A DNA stretch of 64,000 nt from Ophioceras dolichostomum (GCA_003049485.1 PYST01000153.1:26993-90992), one strand, 5' to 3'. Shown: positions 32,592 to 43,774, numbered from the stretch's first letter. A program made the numbers and translations. The notes: generated by a model from the letters alone, not told the origin.

Positions 32592-33875
32592 ATGGCCTCA
32601 CCAGCGACCCCTACCAGCCTCCTCCAGGGCCACGAAGACCTCTCTCTCGGAGTAGAGTTCGAGTTCGTTGTGCCGACCGAGAAATCGCCCGGCTTCGACG
32701 GCCACCCCGACGACCCCCGCTGGCTGATCCCCTACCCCTCCCCCGCCACGACCCCCTTCGCGCCCCTCGCCCACATCGCCTCCCTCCTCCGCGCCGCCGG
32801 CCTCCCCTGCCTCGCCTTCGGCCCCATGCGGGGCCCCGACCACTACGTCCAGGAGGCGGAGTCGCAGGGCGTGGTCCTCCAGCCGCCGCCCGGCCCGCCG
32901 CACAAGTACCACTTCTGGTGGGTCAAGACCGACAGCACGGTTTCGGTCGACGAGTTCCAGGAGACCATGAGGCGGCTGTACGGCTTCAGGGGCGACCGCG
33001 CCACCAGCCCCCTCATCCCGGCCAACGGCATCGAGGTCTGCAGCCCCGTGCTGGGCGGCGGCTCCGAGTTCGAGGAGCGAGTGCGCAGGTTCCTCGCGGT
33101 CCTGCTTGGCCGCGTCCGGTGCCTCAACTCGCACACGGCGGGCCTGCACCTGCACCTCTCGGAGCAGCCCTCGTCCGAATGGACGCACGGCGGCATCACG
33201 CTGGCCACGGCCAAGAAGATGTTCTCCCTCGTGCTCCTCGTCGAGGGCATGCTCCTGTACCGGTTCTGCGCCCCACACCGGGCCTTCGGCTACTGGTGCG
33301 GCAGCCTGGCGCGGCAGTTGGCCGTCAACCCGCCCGACCAGGCGGCGCCACCGCCCGACATGGCCGAGCACATCCCGGCGGACCTCCACGACCCGCAGCT
33401 CGCCGACATGCTGCTCAAGATCTGGCAGGGGACCCGGTTCGAGGACTACAAGGACCGGCCCGCCGGCGCGATGGTCAAGAACGTGGGCAACAGCGCCGCG
33501 CAGCTCTCGCGGCACACCTGGACCTTCGAGGTGCGCTACCTCGAGGGCACCCTGGACCCGGAGCTCGTGTGCCGCTGGGCGCAGGTGTGCTGCGCGCTGC
33601 TGCGCGTGGCGCTGCTGCCCACCGCGGACGGGTACAAGGGGAAATTCGCCGAGATCGACGGCGTTTTGGCGGAGTGGTCGCCCGAGTGGACCTCGAGCGT
33701 CGGGGGAGGGCGCCGGGTGACCATCCGGCACAGGATGGGCGAGCTGGGGGCGTTCCTGGCCGCCCTCGGGATCACGGGGGAGGACGCCGTCGAGTTCTGG
33801 AGGAGGAAACACGAGCGCGACTGCGCGCCGGAGATGTACGAGGCGGTGGAGGAGTTTTTGCCGGCCCTGGAGTAG
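32592..33875 (+). CDS. Putative amidoligase-family enzyme
   Basis: Single exon, 427 residues from the ATG at 32592. It matches the putative amidoligase family (Pfam PF12224), an ATP-grasp/COOH-NH2-ligase-like group. Seen: the opening strand LGVEFEFVV (residues 18-26), the paired-histidine segment TAGLHLHLS about residue 180, NPPD in the middle, and the closing block FEVRYLEGTLDPELVCRWAQVC. Such enzymes are thought to join a carboxyl and an amino group, making peptide-like or modified small molecules; no fungal substrate is known to me. The open frame extends upstream to 32238 as a Ser/Pro-rich stretch coded by low-complexity DNA; I favour 32592, where ordered sequence begins. Codon use is strongly GC-rich, in contrast with the repeat block just upstream. 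Confidence 0.8.
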   Translation: MASPATPTSLLQGHEDLSLGVEFEFVVPTEKSPGFDGHPDDPRWLIPYPSPATTPFAPLAHIASLLRAAGLPCLAFGPMRGPDHYVQEAESQGVVLQPPPGPPHKYHFWWVKTDSTVSVDEFQETMRRLYGFRGDRATSPLIPANGIEVCSPVLGGGSEFEERVRRFLAVLLGRVRCLNSHTAGLHLHLSEQPSSEWTHGGITLATAKKMFSLVLLVEGMLLYRFCAPHRAFGYWCGSLARQLAVNPPDQAAPPPDMAEHIPADLHDPQLADMLLKIWQGTRFEDYKDRPAGAMVKNVGNSAAQLSRHTWTFEVRYLEGTLDPELVCRWAQVCCALLRVALLPTADGYKGKFAEIDGVLAEWSPEWTSSVGGGRRVTIRHRMGELGAFLAALGITGEDAVEFWRRKHERDCAPEMYEAVEEFLPALE

Positions 33876-34954
33876 GGCGGCGGAGGGGGTGACGGGGGAA
33901 GAGGGAGGGGGAAGGGAGGAAGAGGAAGGATCTTCATTTTTTTCTTTCTTTTTCTTTCTTTTTCCCCTTTCTGTCTTTTTTCTTTTTCTTTTTCTTTCTT
34001 TCTCTCTTTCCTTTTTTTCTTTCATTTCTTTCATTCTTTTTTTCTTTTCTTTTCTTTTCTTTTTTTCTTTTTTGCCCGGCTTTACTCAGGAAGGGGCAGG
34101 GAGATGGTTAGACAGGCAGTCCATTTTGTTGTAATACCCTATACTTGTACTTACGACGGCGATGACTTTATGATTCATGAATGAAGATGACAGTTCTTCG
34201 CGGGAGGACTTCTCGCGGTGCGTTGCACGACAGTCGGAAATGGTCTATTCTCTCGTCGCACGTCCAGAAAATGCGTGATTCGTCGGCTTGGATGCCAATA
34301 GCATGATCGGAATTTTGAACTCATGTACAAACCGACCAACATGCCGATCAAAGGGACGGTCGGTGAACCTTATTTTTTGATGCAGCGATGCCTCGGTGGC
34401 ATGGTGCCGAGCTGCTGCAGCTTCTTCAAACGAGCCCCGCGAGCTGCACGAGTTGCAAACGAATGCCATGCCGGGAAGTCCGTGCTTGTCCGTTGGAGCA
34501 CACACAAGACCCCGATGCAAGTCAGCAGCGTTTTGCGACGACACACATGGACCCCGCGCTCGGTTCTAGGGGTAGGGTATGTTTGGGCAATATTTGTTAC
34601 CCGTTCGAGGTGGGGACCAAGAAACAGAAGAAGAACAAGAAACCAACAGTTCCAGTTCTGGAACATGATCTGAGCTTGGGCGCATGAATGGCATGATGGA
34701 GGCAGGTGTCAGGGAAATGTGCCATTATATGTAGGGTGGTGGTATTAAACGGCTAATTCTTTTGCGAAAAAGCTGCGCCGCAGAGGGGTATGCATATCCG
34801 GAAGAGAAAGATCAGTCATATAAGTTGCTGCCAGGAGACGCCTTTTCGAACGAATCTTTGAGGAGAAAAGCTACCCTCTTTTGCTTCCGTCTGCTGTGTG
34901 CTACCTTACCCAGGAAAAAAAGCTTTCGTACGAGCACTCGCAGACTTGCCCCCC
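33876..34954. other. Intergenic with long T-rich tract
   Basis: About 1.08 kb. A T-rich, CTTT-repeat tract fills 33936-34073, in the amidoligase 3' untranslated region. Short open frames at 34323-34687 have no recognisable domain. Confidence 0.5.
33936..34073 (+). repeat. (CTTT)n / poly-T tract
   Basis: About 140 bases of nearly pure T and C with CTTT and TTTTC units, starting 60 bases after the amidoligase stop codon. Confidence 0.9.
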
Positions 34955-36252
34955 ATGGCCATCCCAGAGATGCAAACAGCGGCGGTCCTCCTGGTAGGTC
35001 GGACGATACTGGTCACAGGTGCAAACTCACCTACTTGGTGCAAATACTGACCGTCCACACCCTCCTTTAGGAGTCAGGCCCGTCGCCGAAAATCGAGATC
35101 CAACAGATCCCCGTGCCGACGCCAGGGCCGAACGAGATCCTAGTCCAGCTGACGGTGACCTCCATCTGCGGCACGGACTCGACCATGGCAGCCGGCCACT
35201 TCGGCCCCGTGGCGCCCATCCTAGGCCACGAGGGAGTGGGCCGCATAGCCGCCGTGGGATCCAACGCGGCGCATCTCTCCGGCGGCGAGGAGCCCCTGCG
35301 CGTCGGCCAGCGCGTCGGCATCGCCCTCATCCGCGACGCGTGCGGGCGCTGCCGCTACTGCATCGGTGCCGGCCGACAGCCCGGGAGCGAGACCCGGTGC
35401 GTCATGAAGTCGTTCTCGGGCCAGGGGGCCGACGGCACCTTCGCGCAGTACGCGGTCGTGCAGGCGCGGTACGCGCAGGTCCTACCCGAGAGGTTCGACG
35501 GCATCCCGGACGAGTACGTCGCGCCCGTCATGTGCGGCGGCGTAACGGCCTACAAGGCCATCAAGGAGTGCGGGCTCACGGGCGGGCAGTGGCTCGCCGT
35601 GGTGGGGGCGGGAGGCGGCGTCGGCGCCTTCGCGGTCGCGTTCGGGAAGGCGATGGGGTACCGCGTCGTGGGGCTCGACGTCGGCGCGCACAAGGGGGAG
35701 CTGGCGCTGGCGCAGGGCGCTGACAGCTATGTGGACGTCACGGCGGCGGTCGACGGCGACGGCGTCGGCGCGGAGGTGGTCAGGATCACGGGGGGTGGCG
35801 CCAATGCGGTGGTGGTGGCGGTCGGGTCCAAGGCGGCGTACGAGACGGCTCTGACGCTGCTGGCGCCGTTCGGGACGCTCATGTGCGTCGGCTTGCCTCC
35901 GCCGGGGACGGTGGTCGGCTTCATGCCGATAAAGTTGGTCGAGACAGGTACCAGGATATTGGGCTCGATGGTTGGCTCGCGGTTGGACGTTGTCGAGGCG
36001 CTCGAGTTTGTGAGGAGGGGGCTGGTCACGCCAAACGTCCGGTGGGGAAAGTTTCAGGACATGGCAGCTTTGATCGCTGAGGTTGGAACAGGAAAGGTAA
36101 GTGCCATGTGGATGTACCGTCGGATGTGCCTTCTGTTTGGAGCAACTCACAATGCCCCATCCTCGGCGTGCAGCATGCTAATGATAAGCTCCTCCTTGCA
36201 GGTCGACGGGAAATACGTTGTAAGACTCGATGACATCGCAACACCAGCTTGA
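34955..36252 (+). CDS. Zinc-dependent alcohol dehydrogenase (MDR)
   Basis: NAD(P)-dependent zinc alcohol dehydrogenase, cytosolic. Exons 34955-34993 (13 codons), 35071-36096 and 36202-36252; 371 residues. Catalytic zinc ligands can be seen: Cys in ICGTD, His-Glu in LGHEG, and Cys in APVMCGG. The structural-zinc loop is complete (ACGRCRYC then TRC). The Rossmann motif is VVGAGGGVGAF. The last intron (105 nt) has GTAAGT and TTGCAG ends but is a multiple of three without a stop, so an unspliced reading adds 35 residues that fit no homologue segment (MWMYRRMCLLFG...); splicing gives EVGTGK-VDGKYVVRLD, as expected for the family. It is close to fungal Adh1/Adh3-type enzymes; the exact substrate is open. 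Confidence 0.9.
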
Positions 36253-36852
36253 GCCGCATGGATCGAGGTCGATTAATGACTTCATATTCGAGAATTGGCT
36301 TACGGGAATCGACGGACAAGATGGTTGTTGATTTACTTGGCTTGGCATGATTAACGACAGCCACGAATGCTTAGGTATCGAGTCGGGAGTCAGAAGCCTA
36401 GTTAGATTTCATAGTTGCTGTGCTACTACTAGTAGGTCCCACGTCTCACGAAAGGCCAAAGGGATGCTGAAGGCAAGCACGAATTGCCACGAGGATGAAT
36501 CAACGCTTTTTCATTGCCCAGCTCAATGAGAGTACTCGACTCTTCCTCTAGAGCGACGGGACTTCCACGAGCCTACTTTCAAAAGATTGACCGCAGGCTG
36601 ACGGGGAAAACTAAGTAGGCTAATAATAGTACCTAGTAGAGGAGGAAAGTAAAAAGAAAGGAAGAACGTGGGAGGCTTGACGAAAGCTCAAGGAAGGCTC
36701 TAGGAAGAAGCGGTGATGAGCCTCTTCTCCTAAGGCTCCGCCCCATCCGTACTCCCGTCTGACCAAGCGGATGAGAATGAACGGAGCCCATATGACTGAC
36801 CGGTCTGACCTTCGAGAGCAGCCACGCATGTGCGAGCCAGAGCGCAGCACGC
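36253..36852. other. Intergenic, two 3' ends
   Basis: 600 bases between converging genes. No gene or repeat is seen. Confidence 0.5.
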
Positions 36853-38292
36853 CTAGACGCACTTGTCGCGGTTGTTGCCGCCCCAACCGATGACGGCGTT
36901 GCCGACGCAGCTCGGGGGGACGCCCGCGTTCATCTGGGCCTCGACGCGCCAGTCCCACTGGTCGGCGCTGGAGGAGGCCCAGAAGATGCCGAGCGCGATG
37001 ACCGTCCCGCAGTTGCCGAGGTGGGCGCGCAGGACCTCGGCGTTGTTGACCAGCGCGAGCTCCGTGAAGCCGCGGCCCTGGATGGTGACGCCGGTGTACT
37101 TGCCGATGGGCGGGGCGTCGCCCGGGAAGGTCTCGCAGGTGTTCTCCTGCCAGCGCTTGTGGAGCTCGGTCTGCTCGGGCGGGTACAGCGCCACGCCGGG
37201 CTGGCGGTAGATGATGTCCTGGTAGGCCATGTGTAGGGCCTGACGGGTGACGCAGCTGGTCCAGACGAAGAGGACGACGCCCTCCGACTTGCCGTTGCAC
37301 GTCTTCTGCTCGACGGCGCAGAAGTTGCCGATGGACTGCGAGGACGAAGAGTCCTCGAGGCAATAATCGACCACACCCCTCTGCTCCCTGTTCTCTGTCA
37401 TCGTGCCGCTGTTGTGGAGGAGGGAAGAGACCGGGTGGCCGGAGGTGTCAGTGTGCCATCGCCACAAATCGCCATACCACCGCATCTTGGTCTAGCCAGG
37501 CCTGGGCCTAGCAGCCTCGCGATCTGGACTGCCATAGGCTTTGCTGGAAATACTGGCTGCGGATTTACTCACCAGACGGACTTTCGAATCGGCTCGAAGG
37601 TGAAGTAGCCACATTGACTGCTGGTCAGAGGGATACTCCAAGACATCCCCTCGAACTCGCCGAAGGAGTTGCCAAAGCCGCCGCTGGCGCCGATCTTCAG
37701 AATCTTGCCGTACTTGGCAGTCAGGCCGACGTGCCAGTTCCAGCTCGTTGTGTGGCCCACGGACAGGGAGCACGAGAGAGGGAAGCGGCAGTCGGAGTTG
37801 GTGAACGGAGATTCTTGACCCCACTCGTACCAGGTGCCTATGGAGAGCAGCAAGGGCTCGGAGGGTTAATTAGATCACTCGCCGCACCGGGGAAGGGGGA
37901 GAGGAGGTGGACCCATCATTAGGGGATTAGTTCTACTAAGTACTCACGGACTTGGCAAAAGGCGCCGCACTCGCTGTCGAGCGTGGCGCCCTTGCAGTGA
38001 CCAGAGGGGAACATGAAAAACTTGGCTGGGCACTCCGCCTGGGTGTATATGTGGCCATCGACAGAGGCACGGCACTTGGTGCAGGGGTTGTCCTCCTGGC
38101 GGGGGGAAATGTCCATCGAGTGGTCAACGAGGCCTTCCATGGTCGTGTCGAAGGGGGCGAGGCTCATTCCGGCATCATTGTAGGTCTTCTCGAGGAGCTG
38201 GCGGACGGCCACGCTGTTGGGTCCGAGGGCAGGTACAGGGAGATACCCAGGGAAACCTGCAACAGCGTGACAAGAAGCGTGGCGAGCTTCAT
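36853..38292 (-). CDS. Secreted cysteine-rich protein of unknown function, frame break in signal peptide
   Basis: Exons 38292-37948, 37837-37573 and 37408-36853 (introns 110 and 164 nt). The product has a signal peptide (MKLATLLVTLLQVS), about 388 residues and many paired cysteines, for example NPCTKC, GHCKGATLDSECGAFCQ, PSCVG and the terminal NNRDKCV. The third exon start at 37408 was chosen because it gives KSVC-GTMTE and avoids a stop. The signal-peptide frame and the mature frame differ by one base: reading must shift near 38250 (between VSL and GYLPVPALGP). One missing base there would repair the gene, so this is a sequence error or recent damage. I recall similar secreted proteins in other Sordariomycetes but no assigned function. 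Confidence 0.7.
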
Positions 38293-40556
38293 GTTGGGTA
38301 GTTACGCGGGTGGGTTGCGTTGGAGTGCAGAATCTGGGAGGTACTGAGGAAAGAAGCCAGAGAGGAAGGGTGGTTGAGGCTGAAGAGAGGTGCAAGAGAG
38401 GAAAGGAGGAAAGAAAAAAAAGGGGAGCTCTGGGGAGAGAAGGGGAAGAGAAGGTGAGAGGAGATGATCCTCCACCTTCATGTATACGGGAGGCATGGTG
38501 GGCTGGGGGTAAATCATTGCGGCCTAACGAGCACCTTGCTGGACAAATTAGCTCACGGGGACGGAGAGGGCAAGGCGGGGAGGATCATGATTCACCCCTT
38601 GAAGCCTGGAATAGGATCGTGTCCAGAAGCCATTGGGTAGTTGGCGATGAGGGGTAGCAGAGATGAGACGAGAGGATGATGGAGCCCCAGCCTGCTTTTA
38701 GCTGATTCACCTGGCTTCATAGCACGGGGGCGCACCACGAGGATTTGCCACTTAACAGAACTGACGGACTGCTGTCATTGCCGTTAAGATATCAGAAAAG
38801 ATGGATCCGCATAAATGCTATGGGAAGGTCAGAAACCAAGAAAAAAAACCCAGAGCCCAACCTGCCACTCCTACATGATCGGGTACCTAATGCTCAACAG
38901 ACTACCTAACTAGTACTGCTTCTGTTGTGCTTCTTAAATATCGGGCCATGCTAGTGGCAGGGTGGGCAGCTGCAAGCTTCTCAATGAATATGCTTCGTTC
39001 GACGAGTGCCAGCCTCGAACTCTGTGACCTTCCTGATGCTTGCCTGTCTAGCTCCGACATGACTAAAGGCAAGCGTAGCTCGAGCTGCCGATCAGTGCAT
39101 CACCAACCCCGCGAGATGAGACCATCCATGCTGAGGGAACGGCTGATAGATGCTGCAAGTATATCGGGGTGTCGGCTGCTTCCATCAGCCAGCCAACTGC
39201 TCCGGTACACGTCGGTCAGCCTGCTTACCTGAGCCGAATCATGAATGAGAATACTATGCATGTCCTATATGGGTGCCCTAACAAAGTTCTGGCTGCTCTT
39301 TCCTTTTCGGGGTGCTAGGGTAATAAGCCGCACCCTGCACGCCTCGTGAGGCTATTGTGAGGCTATTATGACTTCATCTCCTCTCGGACCCTCGGCTGGA
39401 CACTTGACTCATTTCGATATCCACAACCGAGCTTCCAACCTAACTACGACGAATAGCAATGCTACCTGGGATATCTTGTTTCTAGAGAATCGGGTCTGTT
39501 AAGTAGCCTCGCGCTGCCCACGGTCTCAGTACAGTCTCCGAGGACACATATGAATGAGATCTCTGCGAGACATTCAGTTACCGGAGAGATTCGATCCGAG
39601 GTACACCGAGGGCCACTGGAGTCTGTACACTGCCTCGCAGTCCTCCTAATCGAATATGTCTAATGCCAAGTTGAAGGTATCAGCGCCAAAGCTTCTAGAG
39701 CAAATGGAGGAATGTGGTCTGCCGTGTTGTATTCACGGAATATGGTGCTGAGTTTAGCTGACGAGACTATGGAAGTGCCTTCACTATCACATTGCCCAAA
39801 CATGATCTAAACTCGAAGTTGGAAGACATAGGATTTAGGATACATCACAGCAAATTCTTAACTTGCAACCCCTGACGATAGGGGTATGCGCAGCGTATGG
39901 AAGAGATGTATTGCGATAGGTAGTGACGATACCCGTCATTCCTCACTGTAGGTTAAAACAAAGGTTATTATTCAACCTGAAATATTGGTTGGCTGTTTGG
40001 GTCCGTCAAGAATGTTCGTGAGCCGTCGTCGGCTACGGCCGGCATTTCAGTTATCATCGGGCCGGTGCGTAGGAGTGGTACAGTGGAACTAGCGCGCTCA
40101 CGCCCTGTCGGGCACATTATTATCGGGGACATTCTGCATCGGCCGGGCGTAGGTGGTGACGAGCGTAGAAGCTTGGAATGGAGGGGCGGGCGGGCAACTT
40201 CCTGTTTGCAGTGTTCAATAGAGGCAAGGAATGCGGAAGTGCGGGGCCACTCGCGCATCGGCCCTCCTTTCCCCGGCAAGTTCCCCAGTCCCTAAAGATA
40301 TGGCTGCCTTCTGACTCACCCACACCTCGTCACTGATACCCAACATCGCGTTGTTTCCGCACTTTAATACGCCGCGCTGTTCTGCTCGCGTGTGAGGCCA
40401 TTCATCGTCAGTAATTCTCTAGTTTTCAACAATCCCTTGACCCCTCGTAAAAGTGCGACATATATCCCTGACCAACACCTGCTTGGCGCATTCCTAGGCG
40501 TTCATCACCATCACCATCACCAACACCACAGCAGACAACCGAGACACTGCCGCACC
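38293..40556. other. Long intergenic region between divergent genes
   Basis: 2.26 kb separates the divergent secreted-protein and egt2 genes. TGACTCA occurs at 39405-39411 and 40312-40318. A short direct repeat (GTGAGGCTATT) occurs near 39346-39368. A 101-codon open frame at 38927-39232 has no domain. A (CAC/CAT) run at about 40505-40530 lies in the egt2 leader. Confidence 0.45.
40312..40318. promoter_or_regulatory. Gcn4/CPC1-type site TGACTCA
   Basis: A perfect 7-bp core lies about 240 bp upstream of the egt2 ATG; a second copy is at 39405-39411. General amino-acid control of a histidine/cysteine-consuming pathway would make sense, but this is inferred. Confidence 0.35.
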
Positions 40557-42136
40557 ATGGACAAGCTTGCAGACCTAACGATTAGGGAGGGCGAGGGCGC
40601 CTCGACCTATCTCGGGGCCGGGGACCCCAAAGGAGGCACCCTCGTCTTCCCGAAGCGTCAGTTCGGAAAGGACGTGGTCAAGGAGTTCCTGTTCGACCCG
40701 ACGTACCGCAACCTGAACCATGGTGAGTGAGCCCTTTATTGGTGTTTCTCGGGCTGCCGAGGCCTCCCGTCGTGGAAACACCCCCCTCCTCGTCTTTGCC
40801 TGGCCATCCCTGTTTGTTAAGTCCAAAGCTAACTCGTCTCACAGGGTCGTTTGGCACCATCCCGCGGGCCGTGCAGACCATGATGCGCCACTACCAGGAC
40901 CAGGCCGAGGCGCGTCCCGACCAGTTCATCAGATGGGACTACATCCCGCTGCTGGACGCCTCGCGGGAGGCGGTGGCCCCACTGCTCGGGGTCCCTCCCG
41001 AGACGGTTGTGTTCGTGGCCAACGCCACCACCGGTGTCAACACGGTCCTCCGCAGCCTGGAGTGGGCCGAAGACGGGCTGGATGAGATCATCTACTTCGA
41101 CACCATCTATGGCGCTTGCGGAAAGACGATTGACTACGTCATCGAGCTCTCGCATGGAATCGCTGCTTCGCGGTGCGTGAAGCTTGACTACCCGTGCGAC
41201 GACGAGGAGATAGTCTCACGTTTCAGGGCCACGTTGGCGGAGTCCCGGGCCGCGGGCAAGCGACCCCGTGTGGCTATCTTCGACGTCGTCTCATCCAACC
41301 CCGGCCTCCGCTTCCCCTTCGAGGACATCACGGTGGTGTGCCACGAGGAGGGTGTCCTCTCACTGGTGGACGGCGCCCAGGGAATCGGAATGGTCGATCT
41401 CACGCACGTCGGTGCGGTCGACCCTGACTTCTTCGTCAGCAACTGTCACAAGTGGCTTTACACGCCCCGTGGGTGCGCTGTCTTCTATGTGCCACTGCGC
41501 AACCAAGACCTGATCCGCTCCACCCTGCCCACAAGCCACGGCTTCGAACCGCGGCCGTCGGCGAACGGCGTCGCTGCTAGACCCAACCCTCTGCCGGCAA
41601 GCAACAAGAATAAGTACCTGAAGAACTTCCAGTTCATCGGAACGGTCGACAACGCGCCGTACATGTGCGTCAAGGACGGCATCCGATGGCGGCAGGAGGT
41701 ACTCGGCGGCGAGGAGAAGATCCGAGAGTACGTGACCAACTTGGCCAAGGAGGGAGGCAAGAAAGTGGCCGCCATTCTGGGCACCGAGATTCTTGAGAAC
41801 TCCAAGGGCACTCTCACCAACTGTGGAATGGTTAACGTTGCGCTGCCCGTGGGCGTTTCGAAGACCGCCGATGAGACCGCCGAGACACTCGCGAAGGAGC
41901 TCCCTGGCATCACATCCGTTGTCAGCGAGGCAGATGCCGCTGCGGCGGGCGCCTGGGTTCAGAGGACCCTGGTTGACGATTACAACACCTTCCTTCCCGT
42001 CTTCATCTACAAGGGCAGGCTCTGGACTAGGATGAGTGCTCAGGTATACCTAGATCTTAATGATTTCGAGTGGGGTGCAAAGGCGCTGCAGAAAATCTGC
42101 GAGCGGATCGGGAAGAGAGAGTTCATCAAGAAGTGA
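40557..42136 (+). CDS. egt2: Hercynylcysteine sulfoxide lyase, ergothioneine synthesis (Egt2-like)
   Basis: PLP enzyme of the class V aminotransferase fold. In fungi Egt2 cleaves the C-S bond of hercynylcysteine sulfoxide to give the antioxidant ergothioneine, after Egt1. Exons 40557-40722 and 40845-42136 (intron 122 nt), 485 residues. The segment FDPTYRNLNHGSFGT opens the fold. The PLP lysine is Lys258 in SNCHKWLYTPRGCAVFY; the cofactor aspartate is in LVDGAQGIGMVDL. STLPTSHGF, FIGTVDNAPYMCVKDGIRWR and the C-terminal YLDLNDFEWG match fungal Egt2 closely as I know it. The first 40 residues are variable, as usual. Egt1 is not in this window. A paralogous cysteine desulfurase-like role is possible but less likely. 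Confidence 0.83.
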
Positions 42137-42334
42137 GAGAAGAGTTCGTCGAGAACGAAGGGAAGAGTACACCAAGGACTGAAGCGATAGATGTATGATT
42201 GCTAGGGTTGCTGAATACCGGGTAGTAGGCAGTACTAGACCGATTCTGGGGGATCTTGTCGTCTAGATAAGAGTTGCAGACTAGAGCAGTGCAGCTGAGA
42301 CGGTAGCCAAGATAGAAAATGAGACAAAGAGACT

Positions 42335-43774
42335 TTAGGGACGCCGCATCCCGTCCAGGACACACTTGAGCCATGCTTGATACCCAGCAAACATTGCGAT
42401 ATTCTGCCATTTCCCACACTCATCGAGCAGGGCCCTGTAGCGACTTGCCACCCACTCATCTTCGCCAGATTGAGGTATAAGCTCTCTGACAGCATGGAGC
42501 AATTTCTTCAGGCACACAGGACAGAGGTACGGCGGCTGCTGGCAGTCTTCGACGAGTCCGGCGGTGCCTTGCATGCAGCACGCGTAGTAGGTGCAGTGGT
42601 CGATGCCTAGGCAATGCCCCAACTCGTGTGACGCAGTACGTGCTACGCGGGAGAACCATAGTCCGTGCAGGTCTGTCGGCGAGGTGGGGGCGGGAAGGGA
42701 CGAGACCGCGTCCAGCGCTGATCGCATCGGGGAGCTGGAATTCGAGACGGGAATGAGTTCTGTTTCCGGCTCTGACCGCTTGACCCTCTTCGGCTTCGTC
42801 GACTTCGGCACAGCCAGGTCGCACCGTTTTCTGACGTGATGCTGACAGTGTGAGGCTGGCCACATGTGCAGATGATCGATCTCGTCGGTATCGTGAGAGG
42901 GGTGGTACCTCGCCGTCGACACGATCGCCACACGGGAGCCGCCGTAAGCTCGCCCACAGCAGAAGTCGTCGTCCTCGTCTTCGTACAGGTCTTGGTCCAT
43001 AAGAAGCAGCACTGAGTAGGCATCCGGCGGCACCATCTCAAGCACGGCGTCCAGGATGTCGCTCAGGTTCAGCTGGCGTTCGAAGGCACCGTCGGGGCAG
43101 GGACGGGTCCGGACGCGAGTGCAACCGTCGCCCCAGCGCAAGCCGACGAACTGGTAGGGGTCGGAGTTCTTGGCCCTGCCGGCTGTGCTGGCTTGGCTGG
43201 TTTTCTTCGCTTTCCTTGCTCTCGCGGTCGTCGTCTGTCCGTCGTCCCATTGCACGAACTCGAATGAGTCATTCAACGGTTCTACGGGCAGGCCGTGGTA
43301 GAAGGCGCGCATGTACTCGACTACGTCGCCTGTGTTGGGCGGCTCAAGTGTGGTCCCCTTCGAGGTTTTGGGAGACTTCCTCGGAACGATGGGCACCGAC
43401 CAGCGCTTCATCATCCTGAGCTTGTCGCTGATCACTGGTGACGCTGCGATAAAGAGCGTCTTCCTGTTCTTGGTGAACTTGTGCCGCCAGTTCCCATTGA
43501 TCCAGGATCGCAGGCTCTGGGGAGGGTAGCGAGGGTCCAAGGCCAAGTCATCACCTGGCAACACCAGAGGCGCCGGGAACGCCTGGGCGTGAACTGCCGC
43601 CTCAGCTTCGTCTTGTGACTCAGAGCCATCAGGCCTCGCTGGGGCTCGCCCGGAAGGGGTTGTGGCGGCAAGCCGCCGGAGGTACGTGATATGCTTGAAT
43701 CTCGCTTCAGCGGCGTGGGATGAGACTTCCACTAGGAGTTCACTATGCTTGCAGGGGCGCTTGGTGCTAGGCAT
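42335..43774 (-). CDS. Archaemetzincin-family metalloprotease
   Basis: Single exon, 479 residues from the ATG at 43774 (an upstream in-frame ATG at 43855 would add a hydrophobic stretch that looks like leader). The zinc motif is complete: HELGHCLGIDHC with His383, Glu384, His387 and His393, then CCM and the zinc-finger pair CPVC (Cys418, Cys421). This HExxHxxGxxHC...CxxC pattern defines archaemetzincins (AMZ, peptidase family M54). The N-terminal half resembles the family (YQFVGLRWGDGC..., LNLSDILDAVLEMVPPDAYSVLLLMDQDLYED). A charged insertion at 320-365 is lineage-specific. The natural substrate is unknown in fungi; the predicted location is cytosolic. Confidence 0.9.
   Translation of the reverse strand: MPSTKRPCKHSELLVEVSSHAAEARFKHITYLRRLAATTPSGRAPARPDGSESQDEAEAAVHAQAFPAPLVLPGDDLALDPRYPPQSLRSWINGNWRHKFTKNRKTLFIAASPVISDKLRMMKRWSVPIVPRKSPKTSKGTTLEPPNTGDVVEYMRAFYHGLPVEPLNDSFEFVQWDDGQTTTARARKAKKTSQASTAGRAKNSDPYQFVGLRWGDGCTRVRTRPCPDGAFERQLNLSDILDAVLEMVPPDAYSVLLLMDQDLYEDEDDDFCCGRAYGGSRVAIVSTARYHPSHDTDEIDHLHMWPASHCQHHVRKRCDLAVPKSTKPKRVKRSEPETELIPVSNSSSPMRSALDAVSSLPAPTSPTDLHGLWFSRVARTASHELGHCLGIDHCTYYACCMQGTAGLVEDCQQPPYLCPVCLKKLLHAVRELIPQSGEDEWVASRYRALLDECGKWQNIAMFAGYQAWLKCVLDGMRRP

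Noticed and set aside
32598..34034. Minus-strand open frame of 478 codons over the amidoligase gene
   Set aside because: Its composition mirrors the GC-rich sense frame, it runs into the T-rich 3' tract as poly-Lys/Glu, and it has no domain.
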